A DNA stretch of 64,000 nt from Neodiprion pinetum (Eukaryota > Arthropoda > Insecta > Hymenoptera > Diprionidae): NCBI RefSeq assembly GCF_021155775.2, contig NC_060238.1:20378970-20442969 (forward strand), written 5' to 3'. Made by a program: the position numbers and the translations under genes. The notes under the pieces are model-generated. The model saw only the letters and a program-made list of their open reading frames with translations, did no database searches and was not told the origin of the DNA. Below, piece after piece: positions 1 to 12,599 of the stretch. Each line of letters starts with the position of its first letter. Positions within the stretch are counted from its first letter, which is position 1.

Positions 1-606
1 TACAGATATGAATACACCTTTATTGTGTATTTATACATTATCCGTTCAACGGAGTGTAATGTAAAAGAATTAACGACCATGTTGTGTGCGATGTTAAGAA
101 GAGAGCATGGAGCTTCCAGTTTCTTAAACAATTAATTGATGGAAAGAAAAAGAGAAGAAAAAAAAAAAAAAAGAAAACAGAACCTTAATAATAATGATAA
201 TAATAAAATCTATAAGATAAACAGACATACATAAGACTATTATTATAAATATCATTTGTCACATTGATAGATTAACGCATACAATTACTTAATGTGGTGA
301 GAATATTACTGTGCACACTGTTACGCATATACGTGTAAGGTATGTTAGAGAGTTCGGTCGTTTCTTTATACATATACGTAGAGAACGCGTGTGAGAAACA
401 AACGGATAATTGCGTTTTTATTTCGACGAATCGAAGTGTATTAAAAAAAAAAAAAAAAAACATAACGCGAGTGTGTGTTTTTTTTTTTTCTTTTCTCGTT
501 TTATCTCTACTTTTCGTTTGATTATTGAAAATCGCGACCAGTCGTTATTATTGCGATAGTGTTTCATGTCGACATTGAATTATTTCTTGTGCGAAAGTTG
601 CAATTC

Positions 607-607
607 A

Positions 608-638
<31 letters not shown>
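607..638. repeat. (AAT)n microsatellite
   Basis: About ten uninterrupted AAT units, seen directly. A second compound array follows at 875-939, with AAT changing to AAC and back to AAT. Confidence 0.95.
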
Positions 639-639
<1 letters not shown>

Positions 640-874
640 GGTACGTACATACGTTGCGTCGTATACGCGAATGGTACGATATAATTATAATATATTTTAC
701 GATGTGTAGATCGAACGATTTATTACGTTATCACGGGATGCGAGTGTTTTTGTTCAAATTCGACACCGAAGACGTTTTACTCGTGAGCGAAATAACAGAT
801 GACGATGAAATTTTATGAGCAAATGTAATACTAATTCGAATAATGATATATACGGGTGTACGAAATAAATAGTT

Positions 875-896
875 AAATAATAATAATAATAAAAAT

Positions 897-929
<33 letters not shown>

Positions 930-939
930 AATAATAATA
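875..939. repeat. Compound (AAT)n(AAC)n(AAT)n microsatellite
   Basis: The run changes from AAT to roughly ten AAC units and back to AAT. On the minus strand it gives the Leu/Cys/Tyr strings of two short open frames, which are therefore not evidence of coding. Confidence 0.95.
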
Positions 940-2084
940 TATGTCATACAATATATTATAATATAATGCGAGCAAGATTTTACCATGAACGACTCATATT
1001 GAATTATTATACGCTCGACGATTAGATTCGTTTATTTATTAAAAACTAATATATATATATATATACGTACATATACATATAATATAGATAAATATGTACA
1101 ATTGAAGAATATTATACATTAACGATTATTCGTTGAAGAAGAATGAGCGAGAGAAAAAAGAGATTGAAGAAAAAAATATATAATATTATAAAAGAAGAAG
1201 AAGAAGAAGAAAAACACAATGAATGAGATAGAATTCGAAAAGCCAGAAATAAGATAATCACTAAGTATTAAGATGTATCTAAAAAACACATGAAAAATAA
1301 AACACATTAAAAAAAAAAACAGAAAAAAAGAACCAAATTAAGGGTCTTGTTTGATATTATAACAGTCATGGTTTTTGTTAAAATACTTAATGCGATTTGT
1401 TTTTTCTCAATGAATTCAACCTGCTTTGTTATGTTTGTTTTATAATTTTATTCCTCTTTCTGTTTCGATGACGTTTTTTTTTTTTGGCCAGCGTTCAAAA
1501 AATTTACATTCAAAATATTTGCAATTAATGTAAAAGGTGAAAATTGTTATCAGACGTTTCTCAAACTATTTTCATCGATACAATTTCTCCGTAGCGAAGG
1601 AAAGTTTTACATTAACGAGCGTACAATAATAATGACGATAATAGCTCGGGTATGTATCTGATTATATTTTAATTAACTTAGTGTTAATTGAATCCAGACT
1701 CATCGATTACAACCAAAGTATTGAAATATCTGTTTTTTCTTACGAGTTTTAGCAATTAAGAAGTTTGCTGCAATTTTAAGACGTACGATGTTGAAGTACA
1801 GAAAATTCTAAATGCAGAAGCTATGAAGTAAAGAAAACCAAATTAAAAAATCGTCAGATTTCTGAGTATTGTATACATTTTGACTTTTCCCTCGTTCGTC
1901 TTTTTATGCGTATGACGAAGTTCTGTGAAACGGATTTTTGGTTCTTTGGAATTTCGATGTTTTCACCCTTCTATTTTATGGAGTGATTTCAATTTTTGGT
2001 TCCTATCCCGAACCAATTTATACCAATTTATGGCGAAGTTTCACCGAGTCAGAAATTCACGAAACTGAAAATTTTCGATCATTC

Positions 2085-2290
2085 GGAATGTCGATGTTTC
2101 AGATTTTTTAATTTTGCTAATTTTCGCACTTTCTGAACTTTGAGTGACGGGTTTCAGACCATTCGAACTTTTTGACTTATTTTGACCATTCGAAAGTTTG
2201 ACTTCCTTGCTTCAAGTTTCGCCATCAAAAAATTGGGAATTTGGCGCTTTCGGAACTTTTCAAATTTGGAATTTCAACCCCATTACCCTG
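2085..2290 (+). repeat. Dispersed repeat family X, copy 1
   Basis: This stretch aligns by eye with 43,395-43,575 (same orientation) and with 7,530-7,720 (opposite orientation). Shared blocks in order are a CGGGTTTC-type block, GACCATTCGAA, an AGTTTGAnTnCnTTACTTC-like block, and an end resembling GGAACTTCAAnCCC. The 76-codon open frame across it (2,182-2,412) is probably incidental, because the other copies do not keep that frame. Element class is unknown and no target duplication was found. Confidence 0.65.
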
Positions 2291-3985
2291 TCTCATCAGA
2301 AGAAAGGATCTTTCAAGATTTCCCCAAAATTAAACTGACGAACTTTCCTCGCGATGGTGCATCGAATTATATTCAACGAGCCCTGAGAATGGAGGGTGCG
2401 AACCCTTCTTAGTCAAGTTTTAGTCTTCAGTTTGTAAATTAGATTTCATCCATTTGTCGACGATGGTTGCAGGGCTAATTGAACTGTCTGGTAAATGTTC
2501 GAGCTTCTTTGCCTTCGGCGTTGTTTATAATTTGCATAGGGGTTTCAGATGAAAAACAAAAAAATCAACGTCCGATCGAAAGAATGAACGAAACAAAAAA
2601 TCTAATAGCCTCCCCTCGATGCGAGTGGAAAAAAGAATAATAAAAGTATTCGCTTATCCAGTTTCAGTAAATCGTCGCTCAGTTTGTGTTCAGTTAATTG
2701 ATTTCATCTTCGAGTCTCCTAAACTTGAATTTTTAATTAACTCTTCTTTAATTGACTGAACAAACGGATCGTGTAAAATTAATACTGCAGATTGCATTTA
2801 TAAATGTATATAATAATGAACTAATTCGAAAAATATTTCGTGCTATCGAAAAACTTGTGTCAGATAATTTGCATAGAATTTACTTACGAACGAAATAACT
2901 TGTTGTACAATAAAATTGGACAAATTATATGGATCTGTCATTAAGAGAAGACGATCGATAATTTAACGATCTCAATTCATCAGTTACAGAACTGTTTCGA
3001 TCAAAATTCACGCTTTTCAATTTTTTTGTCATTTCGAGGGTGATAGTTTTTTTCTTAAACTTGTCAAAACCGATTCTAAAAAACCGACGATGAAATTATG
3101 TATGTTACGTATATATGTGAGAGTCTAGAAAAGAGTACAATTAAAAAAAAAAAATTCTACGACAACCTTCACGCGTTAAACGTTTTCGATTCGATCAATT
3201 TTCGAACCCGTAAGTAATTCGAAAACTACAAAAAAAAAAAAAACATTTTCGTCGATTTTGCGACATTTTTCGAGTCGAATTTTTGCTTTTTCGATATATC
3301 TCAAGTCAGTGGAACCTTCGCAGACAGATATTTATTGAATACATTGAAAACGTTGAAATCAACAATTTTCTCATCGGTTTTCATTCATTCTTCATTTTTC
3401 AAAAGTGTACAAAAGCGATGAAATTTTTTTCACGACACTCTAGCAAAAACGAACCTCTTCGAACTGTCTGACAACGCGAGACAGTAACGTGACGTAATTT
3501 CTGACTGCCGAATTTACTGCAATGTTTGTCTCTTTACATTTCGCTAATGAATTTCAACAAAGCTGTAGAAAAAAAAAAAAAAAAAACCAAAGAACGTTAC
3601 CGATACTAACGAACAAAAAGGAGGGTTCCGGTGTTTTGAAATTGTTGACAAAAAATCATCTCACTCCAATATCGTATTTAACGTATATTTTCAAATAGAC
3701 GTTCGCGGATGATACAAGTTGTAAAAAGCTTGACACGGGCGAAGTGCAGGTTTTTTTTTTTTTTTTTTTTCTCCCCTGCAGGTTACGGTTTTCCGAAACC
3801 TTGTACAAAAGTTTCATCACTCTCTTCGACACTCCATGTATTCAAACTGCACGGCAGACAGATACATCACCGGTAATTTAATGTCACTTTATTAACCACC
3901 GCCCACCCTCGTAAATTCTACTCGAATCCATTAATTTGTCTGAAAGGCCGCGGGCCTCGCTCCCCCCCGACCTCCTCACTCGATT

Positions 3986-4018
<33 letters not shown>

Positions 4019-4020
4019 CT
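3986..4020. repeat. (CT)n microsatellite
   Basis: A CT-rich run that is nearly pure CT from about 3,994 to 4,018. It produces the Ser/Leu and Arg/Glu strings of two overlapping open frames on opposite strands. Confidence 0.9.
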
Positions 4021-4761
4021 TTCTCGCTCGACCCGGAAGGAAAAGGTACGTCTCCTTCGAGATTTCAACCAAACGACCACCACCATACTTCTTCTCCTCA
4101 CACATTTTATTCCATTGAAATGTTATTCCTATGAATTTCTGAATTCTGTTAAATATTATACAATTTACCGTTGTGCAAAAGTAAGATGAGCGAATGAGAT
4201 AAACGAGATGTATGTGACGGGATCAGTGATCAGAGGAATAGCGAAAATGACTGTAGAATTTTCACGTTTCATATTATATAATTCTGGGATATTTTAATCT
4301 TGAGAAATGAATATTCAAACACCGTGAGTGGAATTTCATTCTCGATTTGTACGTGCGTTCAGTTTTATCGTATGTTATAAAGTATCAGCAGCCCGTCTAT
4401 CCTGGTGAAAATTTCTAATACTACGAATTTTTACAGAAGATACAGAACGTTTCGTATTATTTCGCACAAAATTGTAAATATGCGTAGGTTTTTTTTTTTT
4501 TTTTCCTTCTAATTGTCAATTTTTTTTTTTTTAAATTGTAGTAACGACTTGGCTTACAAATATCGTTATATCTCAAAACATGTTGATACGGTTGTAACGA
4601 AGTATAGTCTTAAATCTGATCAGACTTTGTAGCTATCCACAGAAAGAAAAAAAAAAAAAAAATCACATCGGTCCGGTAGTTCTGGAATTATAAGCGAACA
4701 CGCGATGATTAATGACAGACAGACGGAGAGAGAGAGAGAGAGAGACGTTGAGTTTTATATA

Positions 4762-4984
4762 TAGAGTGAATTCCTAACGACTGCATGGTCCATCGTCTTC
4801 TAAAGTTTAATCCGCACGCACTAATATCGTCTCTAAAGTCAAAAATTTTGACAGCCGTAAATTGAGCACAACTGCAACCGAAAACTGTCAAAACTTTTGA
4901 GGTTAGAGACGGTTGGTCACCCTGACAAATAGTTATTTTACGATTGTAGACGACGGACCATGCGGTCGTTACGAATTCACTCTG
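4762..4984. mobile_element. TA-flanked mini-transposon (MITE), about 223 bp, full length
   Basis: The ends are inverted copies of each other over about 35 bp. The left begins TAGAGTGAATTCCTAACGAC, and the right read on the minus strand begins CAGAGTGAATTCGTAACGAC; both continue into GCATGGTCC and then a GTCGTC-like block. TA lies directly outside both ends (4,760-4,761 and 4,985-4,986), as expected for Tc1/mariner-type insertion. There is no transposase frame, so it would depend on one supplied elsewhere. A truncated relative lies at 53,602-53,813. A GA microsatellite sits just to its left. Confidence 0.8.
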
Positions 4985-5099
4985 TAACGATGTAGACGAG
5001 AAGAGATGATAAGAAAATGAAATTTCTCTCGGTGTGCTGCAAAGCAGTTGATTGAACAGTCGGTAATGAATTCAACAATGAATTATAACCCGAGTGAAT

Positions 5100-5420
5100 G
5101 AAAATTAATGAAAATTAAGCCCTGCCCCGTTAATCGAACCGGAGTCGGATAAGCACGGCAGCCCTTGCCGGAAGGTGGTTAAGACAACATTATGGCGTTT
5201 CAGACGAGTCCCTCGGGTCGTTGGTTCGTTACAACAACGGTTCGGCTCACCTTCTGTTCCTCCGATAATGCCGCATCCGTTCTACCCGCGCACAAACACA
5301 CCTATATATGGGTGATCCCCGGGGTGCCTCAGATTGTATTAATTAACTGATATCGTGCCTTTGCAGAACTCGACTCCCTTCTCCATATTGATTTCACTAA
5401 TTAGAAAAACGCCGAGTCCG
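5100..5420. other. GC-raised island, function unknown
   Basis: This stretch is visibly richer in G and C than its neighbours and is free of homopolymers. It contains an A/T-rich CTATATATGG core near 5,302. It also has a good 3' splice-site look (a pyrimidine-rich stretch ending TTTGCAG at 5,366) followed by 37 open codons to a TAA at 5,478-5,480. On the minus strand a GTGAGC donor-like hexamer lies near 5,245-5,250. These could be exon edges or a conserved regulatory element; no known protein is recognised. Confidence 0.3.
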
Positions 5421-6230
5421 ACCTTTATCCGTTTAAATTTTCCACCAATGTCGCGGAAAATTACACGCGTTATTGTATAACATTAATTTTAAGGGGAATA
5501 GAGATTGAATTAATTTTTTTTCTTTTTTTTCTCGTTCTTCGTTCCAGACACATTTTCGTGGAACAAATGCGACTTGTTTCTCGTTATTTATTTATTTATT
5601 TTTTTTTTTTGTTTTCATCAAGGCTTGTATTCTTGCTTCTGTTGGGCAATGATCAAAATATTATATGTTTGTATGATATCTTTGCCGAAGGAATTTTTGT
5701 CCTGCTTTTCATCTTCCACGTGTACGCGTTAGAAGATCAGAGAAACGAAATTTATAAGGCTGATTTTTCGAACGTTGATATCCGTGTTGTGAAATTTTTA
5801 ATATCTCGCACTAATTAGCAATAAAAAAAATAACTCCTGCAATCGAGATACGCAGATTAAGCGTGTAATTTGGTGTTTGAGTAAATTATATGGTTATTAG
5901 GTGAATGCTGTTGATTATTTTCATGCAGAATTTTCCAATAACAAAAAAAAAAAAAAATAAATAAATTAAAATAAAAAAATAGCAAAAAAGTTGGAAACTT
6001 TGAAATTTTTATCTCATTTCTTTGAGAAAAAAATCCTAAGCGGATCGAAATGTCTAACGGTATTAAGAAAAGGAATAAGGTAGAAAAAGGGTAGAAAAAA
6101 TATAACGAGAACGGGAAAAGGAAATATGTAGTAATTGTTCCGTGAGCCGGCGGTTCGAAGAAGCGTGCAAAAGAAGCTTTTCTTAGCTTCCAAGTTAAAC
6201 ACCGTCATATGTTATATGCCGTGTTGTGTG

Positions 6231-7152
6231 CCATATATGGTGTATTCCATGAAAAATCGATCAGATTTTGATTCCACAATTTTTCGATTTGGGTGAAATT
6301 TTTTCAGTTGATTATTACGCTTCTAAAATTCACACAATTTTTTTTATCCGCAACTGTCGCAGAGGTACTAATATTCAAATATTATTAACGTTGTTGGTTT
6401 TTTTTTTTTTTTTTCCGTTTTTACTAATTCCAAACTCTCAAAAAATTCCTACAAATCTTTAATCAACCTTTCGATAATTTAAAGAAAAATCGGTTATGTG
6501 ACGGCGAAATTTTTCCAGTTCTTTTTTGTCCTGTGAGAACTTTGCGTTCAGAAAAAATTGATAAACATGCGTTTTGAAGTTGGAAAAAAACAACATGTTC
6601 TCAGATTTTTTCACTCTACAGAAAACGTGTGAAAATTACTTACTATGTTCGAAGATAAAATTAATTTGTACAATATTTTTCTCATTGTATTTCCAAGAAA
6701 TTTTACAATTCTACAAATCAATTTCACCTTCTTTCATCAGATTGAAACGCGTTTCAGTCATAATCGACGCGGAAAAAATTTAATAATTTTTTTCAGTTTT
6801 GTTCTCGCAATAGCGAATAGAATTCATATTTCCGAATCGTTCAAAAAAAAAAAAAAAACTTTCAACGTAGCTTTGTAAGGGATGAAAAATGTGACCAGAA
6901 CGTAAAGCCGATGGCAAAATTATTGAAACTGTTGAGAAACCAAAAAAAAAAAAAAAAACAAAAAAGGCACGGGTGATTTTTGAAAATTTGTTAAATTATC
7001 GAAAAACAGCGAAACGGTTTGAATTTTCGTGTCTCGAGAAAAGAACCGGACGGTTTGAGAGAAAAAAAAAAAAGAAAAAGGAGAAGGTTTCTCCGCTCCG
7101 AATCGAAGGTGTAAACATGATCGCGAATCGTGATGGAATGGCCCATATATCC
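6231..7152. mobile_element. TIR element family F1, copy 1 (about 920 bp)
   Basis: The left end reads CATATATGGTGTATTCCATG. The right end, read on the minus strand, reads ATATATGGGCCATTCCATCA. Both continue with related GATCA-containing sequence. The same terminal pattern (ATATA, then a GGCATTCC-like block, then GTCAA) bounds copies at 22,996-23,650, 25,511-26,010 and 35,331-36,060. The interior is AT-rich with long A and T runs and has no transposase. The flanking duplication cannot be fixed because the ends run into AT repeats. Confidence 0.55.
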
Positions 7153-7159
7153 CGATAGG

Positions 7160-7501
7160 CAAAGAGGGGAGAGACTCCCGTAGGGGTTGGTTATGGAAGG
7201 TACACGGAAGCGAATTTCTCGAGGGTTTGAAAACGCGTGAATGTCCTTCGGACGGGGTGTACATACCTTGGGTGTATAAGGCGCTTGTAGCTGCCCGGGA
7301 AACACGTAGCGAGATTCTCCTTGCAAGCTCCTTGCAAGCTATATGGGGAAGATGAAAGGAGGCTTGTAAAGGGTGCGTTCTAACGCTCCTTGGCGCGGTT
7401 ATTCCATTACGATAGAGCGTGTAAGACTCCGTCAGCCTTTGCGCTCTCTCCATTTCTCCGATCAGTTGAAAAGGAAAAATTAAAAAGGCCGTGAGTGCCA
7501 T
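7160..7501 (-). other. GC-raised stretch with open frame and splice-donor-like site
   Basis: On the minus strand an open frame starts at ATG 7,501 and runs past a good donor-like CAAG|GTATGT at about 7,268-7,275, giving roughly 78 codons before the donor. The predicted peptide has a mixed composition and begins with a short hydrophobic stretch, but I recognise no domain. The region includes a perfect 11-bp tandem duplication (CTCCTTGCAAG, 7,317-7,338). It may be a first exon, a conserved regulatory element or neither. Past the donor the frame enters the F1 element and poly-T-derived Phe strings, so the full 193-codon frame is not believable. Confidence 0.2.
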
Positions 7502-7529
7502 TTTTTTTTTTTTGTTTTTAAAATAAATC

Positions 7530-7720
7530 TTTGGGTCGGGTTAAAGTTCCGTATTTCAAAAGTTCGGAAAAAATGATCGATTCCGAATTATGTTCCGTTG
7601 AAACTCGAAGTAAAGAAATCAAACTTTGAAGAAACAACAAAGTTTCGAACGGTCGGAAAGACGGCGGGTCAAAGTTCCGGAATGCAAGATTTCGAAAATT
7701 CGAGTTACGATCGAGCGGAG
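7530..7720 (-). repeat. Dispersed repeat family X, copy 3 (inverted)
   Basis: Read on the minus strand it matches the copy at 43,395-43,575 closely: a CCGTCnTTTCCGACC block, TTCGAAACTTTGTTGTTT, TTCAAAGTTTGAT, a TTTACTTC block, and a GGAACTTnAA-type end near 7,535-7,545. Two short plus-strand open frames crossing it are treated as incidental. Confidence 0.7.
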
Positions 7721-10700
7721 TTACGAAAAGTTGCGGATCCGAATTCCGGTTTTTTCCGTAATTTTCCGCATACTTTTTTTTCCTGTTTTTTTTCTCTCTC
7801 TCTCTCTACCCTCCGTCAATTTTCATCCGCAAATCGAAACCCTGCAGTCAAAATTATTGTACTTGGGTAGATTTTTGTTTTTTAGAGATATTTTCTACTT
7901 TCTTCATTGAACGTATTTTACGGGTTTAATAATTAACATATCTATAATCGACTTGTGCAATAGCTGTAAATAAATGGTTTATAGCAAAATGTTTGTATAA
8001 CACAGATTTTTCACCGCGTACGAATAAACGAAGAAAAAAAAAAGAAAAAAATAAAGACAAAGAAACAGAAACTAACAATCTGTAAGGGACTCGCAAAATA
8101 TTTTGGCGCTTGACTTTTTTTTTTTTTTCCGCATCATTGATGCTGATTAATTTATTTATCGATCATATAATTCCTACTTACGAGTTGAAACGTATAATCA
8201 TCACTGCGACGCTTTTTCTATTTCTTTCTCCTTCCGATGCCGCGACTTTATATTAATTGTAACGCGAATGCTTTTGACGCGGAGAGGGGGAAAAAAAAAA
8301 ACTAAAAATAAAGGAAAGGTTGATTACCTTTCCAATAATTTTCTTTTCTTCCCTTCCGTGTGTTTTTTTTTCCAATTGTTCATAATTTATTAATTTTTTT
8401 CCACTCTTTTCTTTGCGCTTTAACGCTCGACGAATGACAAAAGATGTTAGCCGGGCGTTTTAGTACAGTGTTTGAATGAAAATTGTCAGGTTAAAATGCG
8501 CCAAGCTTTTGCTACTAAAGGGGCGGGTGGCTGACAGGGTGATAAAAAAGTTCGAGCCACCGTCGTTGGGTTACTTTTTCCTCCTTCCTGCGTATGTATT
8601 TATATATATATATATACTCGTATATATCCTGTATGGTTGCAGAGGTTCAGGACTTCTACTATATTATACGTCTCTCTCTCTCTCTCTTTCTCTCTGCTTG
8701 TGTGCGTGTATTCTTTTTGTTCATTGACGCGGGGGTAAAACCATCAACCCCTTTTCACCCCTGGCCCATTTTTCATCGGAGGGTGCGGAGAGGAAGCGGG
8801 GGAGGAGTTGAACCGTGACAAAGTCGTGCTGGAATTAGCGGACGTTGTAAATATGTACAACATTGTATATACGTGAGGTGTTTTCGGAAAAAAAGACGAA
8901 AAAAAAAAAACAAAAACAAAATAGTTTAGTAACACGACAAACCGATGGTAAAAATATGAGATAATGAGAAGAGAGAGAGAGAGAGAGAGGAAAAAAAGAA
9001 AAGAAAAAGAAAAAAGAAACTGGAAACAGGACAAATGAAGAAACGTTACATTTTATAATTAAAACGGAAGAAAAATTTTACGAGAAAATAATTGTTCTCC
9101 GTATGTTTATTTATACATTTGAATGTATGTGTATTTAGATTCGTACAAAAAATAAAACGACTTTTTTTTTTTTCAATGCTGGGTGTTTAATATTAGTTGT
9201 AGGAAGCGGAAATGACACGCTTGTTATAATTTCAGCCCTTAATATTAATATTTAGTGGTTATTGAAAGCAATTTTCCATTTAATTAACACGAGAAAATAA
9301 TTTTTGTTATTTTTGAATTTTTTAGCTCGTTAACGAGGCGATTTAACATAAATTTCCGTTACATGCTTTTGTAGGGAATTTAATGATCTACAAATTTAGG
9401 TCTCTTGTGATTTTTTGATAAGTAACCTCTTTCAATAGTTAATCAAACTTGAATTTGAACTCGTGTAAAAAAATTCACTCTCTTTCGTAGTTTAACAGCG
9501 AAAACACTAAAATATATAGGATTTTTTTTTTTTGTCAACCATTTCAACCGCCAGAAAACCGTATTAGTCAATTAATTTTTGACTCCAGCAAATTTCTTTA
9601 GTAATTATTAAACGTAATACTGTGTAATATATGTAATTCCACTATGCAAGCACCTTTTTTTTAGTAAAAAGTTGCTACAGCATGGCAATAATTTATTTAT
9701 TTACAATTTATATTACGTACATCGTATTATCATTAAGAATCTCTCTGCGTTTTTGGTCGTGTGGTTAACACTGTAACTGATTATTTATTGCATGTACATG
9801 CGGCATAACATATGTACAATAATTTTAGATTCATGCCGTATTTTTTTTTTTTTTTTTATATAAAGATTAATTTTTATTCATTTGTCTCAATTTATTTCCT
9901 CTGTTCTTCACTGTATTGCGATCAGTTGACAATATTTTCGAAGTCGTTTCCGTTGTTCTCAGCAAAATCTCTGCAAAATTATTCTCGCGACGGAATTATA
10001 CGTGAAATCAAGTAACTTTGAATCGAATCTTACTTTTCGGCGTATGTATCTGTATAATACGGCGATGTCGAGAATGTGCTTGAAATTTTTATTTTTTTCT
10101 CGTTTTCGTCACCTTGCGGTGAAAGTTGGAAATTGTAAATCTAACCCCCTTCTCCCCCCCCCCCAAAAAAAAAAAAAAAAAAAAACGAAAGAGACTTGGA
10201 TAACTTCAAAAGGTTTGGCTTGCTTTTTTACGTTGCAAGCGTAAAATATTCAGCAACGCGTTTTCCCTTAAATCCATAATTACTTTTCACACAACGCGGT
10301 GCCTGCGTAGGTACGTTACGTAAGGAAGAAAAGAAGGAAAGAAAACTTACGAGCTGTGCTTTACTCTTGTCGTTTTCATCATTAGGCATTAATAAATTCA
10401 TTAGCGTTGGCCGAGTGCTCGTATTACCGACAGCTTTGAATTTTTTTTTTTTTTTCTCATTTTACACTCTGCTGCTGCTATTCTGGTTTTTTTTTTTTGT
10501 GTTTTTCTTTTTTACGTAGTTTCTTCGCTTAGGTTATTTTTATACTTCTTTTTTCTACAACCTATAAGTTTTCCTTAACCTACGTCAGGTTGGAGACGTG
10601 TGTTTCTTTTTTCTTAGGTGAAACTTGAATGACTTGTTTGCGGTGCTTTGAATTTTGTAACGATTGCGTCATAACGCATGCTTGACAAATTCTTGGCGAT

Positions 10701-12200
10701 GGATAATTAAAAGTATTCGCGAGTTTAATTATTTTTTCTCAGGAATGTTATATCATACATACACGATGTTAGTTTAACCTTAAATTGATCAAGAAGATTA
10801 ATCTAATCATTTTTATTACCATCAACATTTATTGATTAATTATATCTCGGTAAAAAAATCTTACGACAAATATTAATATATAAAATCCGTTAAGGATATA
10901 AAATTTTATTGGGAAATTATGAAATTCATATAACATTAATATTTTTCATCATTATTTTTATTCATTTTATTTAAAAATTTGATGGGATCATTCCCATACA
11001 TTTGAACGTTTAATCATGGGTTTGAAATTCTCTCTGTTATTACATGCGTTAATCGTATAAAAAATCTGCTTTTAATTACAGTGTTTGTATAACCGCAGAT
11101 AAATTTACAAAATCGTAATACGTGATTAGGTAATTGAGTTATAACCAGATTTTTCTTATTTGTGAAAAAAAAAATAAAAATATGTCAAGCTTTCTAATCG
11201 ATTTGATAAGTTACAGAAAATAGTGCGAATTCTTTTTAATCGGTGCCTAATTCACGATGCCTTGATACAACTCGCAAAACTTTGCGGTATCGTGAAAATC
11301 GTAATAGTGCAGAAAATTTTGTCAAGCTTAAATAGTGGGATTCATGAGATGTCTGGAAAATTTGCAATCTCGAAATTGGTCTATCGATTTGGCTTCGATT
11401 AATCGAAAACTGGTCCGATTTTGAGTAAATTTGTTGAGCCACTTCTGAGTTATTCGTGAAAGTAAAAATCGTTTGTCGAAAAAATTCGTAAGTACTTGAA
11501 GTTTTGATCGATCAAGTTTTGTCGCAAAAAAAATTGTACTGATCAAAACAGTGTCAAGTTCTGTAAGAATTGTTATTCCGGATCACACTGAGAAAATTTT
11601 TTTTTTATTCCCTATGGTTACTGAAAAATTTTAGTAAAATGAGTATCGTTACTATAGCGGGTTAAATATTGTTGAAATCACAAGGAAATGAACTACGATT
11701 AGTAATTATGTTTTGCGATTACAGTTTTGAATACTGAATTTTATAGTTTTTCCGTAACGATTAAATCTATTCGTTTAGTTTACTATCGCAATATATACAT
11801 AGTAACAGGAAAATATGGTACGAGTGACTGTGATAAAAAAAAAAAAAAATAAATAAATAAATAAAATAGTAAGGCGTACTAGATTTCTTCGCTACAAAAG
11901 GCAGTTTGATTTTAAATCCGGAACTATATTTTTCAGTTCTGGTTAAAAAAAAACATACTAACGATTGGTCAGGGAATTTGAAAAATAGTCAGGGAAATCA
12001 AGGAAAAGTTACGAGTTTTTCAATTGTTCAAAAAATTTTTTTGCTGTATGAAACGAGAATGAGAAGAAAGATTTTTGTTCTCCCACGTTCTTGATTCCAT
12101 GACGATTGAACGATTCATAAACTTATTTTTGACCGCTGATTCATTCTCGATTCTGAGCTCTATCTCTAATTCGATATTAAAATCGGCACTATTAGTTAGG
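7721..12200. other. AT-rich spacer, no gene identified
   Basis: This is mostly AT-rich sequence with many poly-A and poly-T runs. It holds a TA run near 8,604-8,620, a CT run at 8,671-8,695, a GA run at about 8,968-8,988 and a poly-C/poly-A junction near 10,153-10,184. Open frames are short and follow these runs. The only item that might be coding is a 17-codon candidate at 10,351-10,401 on the minus strand, listed separately. Confidence 0.6.
10351..10401 (-). other. Very small candidate first exon (unconfirmed)
   Basis: On the minus strand an ATG at 10,401 opens 17 codons reading MNLLMPNDENDKSKAQL. They end exactly at a consensus donor GTAAGT starting at 10,350 (phase 0). The peptide is free of low complexity, unlike most open frames nearby. 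The three exon bases before the donor are CTC, which is not ideal. No downstream exon could be linked and I do not recognise the peptide, so chance remains likely. Confidence 0.15.
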
Positions 12201-12207
12201 ATTTTAA

Positions 12208-12445
12208 CCCTTATCTGACACCCTTGGGTATAAACGACCCCGCGCCTTTTCTTTGTAAATATAAAGTACCCGAATCTAAAAAAATCGGGTTTGTTGCGCC
12301 ATCTGGTATTTTGATATTTTGTTATACATGTATAGTTTCAAAAAGTAACCCTTTAAGAACTCTCAAGGGAAAATGTGTAATAGTTAATTTTTCGTAACTG
12401 TTTTTGTCATTGGGTTACAATTGACCCCGGTGTGTCAGATATGTG
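12208..12445. mobile_element. Candidate TIR element, about 240 bp
   Basis: The left end carries TTATCTGACACCCTTGGGTA. The right end read on the minus strand carries ATATCTGACACACCGGGGTC. Each end also holds a GGGTnnn...ACCCC-type inner inverted motif next to the shared ATCTGACAC block. TTAA precedes the left end (12,204-12,207) but no TTAA follows the right, so a piggyBac-type origin is only possible. No coding capacity. Confidence 0.5.
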
Positions 12446-12599
12446 ATTCTACAGAATTGTGTCAAAAAACAATTTCTTAAGGAATCAAAAAAGTCAGATA
12501 ATTCGTTTGGCTATTTCAAAAATATTCAAGGACTGCAGAGTAACAACTACGGCCAAAAATTTCTCAAGCCTATTTCTCCCTGGTGTGTATTTCTCTATT

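Larger units (their letters stand above)
1..1330. other. AT-rich non-coding stretch with triplet microsatellites
   Basis: No convincing coding frame is visible. The short open frames here are made by poly-T, AAT, AAC and GAA runs read on the minus strand, which give strings of Phe, Leu, Tyr and Cys. The stretch holds an AAT run (about 607-638), an AAT/AAC/AAT compound run (about 875-939), a TA run (about 1049-1065) and a GAA run (about 1192-1212). It could be an untranslated region, intron or intergenic DNA; the sequence does not decide. Confidence 0.6.

Noticed and set aside
5367..5480. A good acceptor-like TTTGCAG followed by 37 open codons starting NSTPFSI, faintly like the short TPFS-type motif of some homeobox proteins.
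   Set aside because: Only five residues agree, the following motif residues are absent, and no donor or homeobox is found nearby.
11590..11820. CACTGAGAAAA followed by AT-rich sequence, thought to resemble an element terminus, with weak similarity to 39,840-39,920 (AGTTTACTAT).
   Set aside because: No inverted partner end and only short AT-rich matches.
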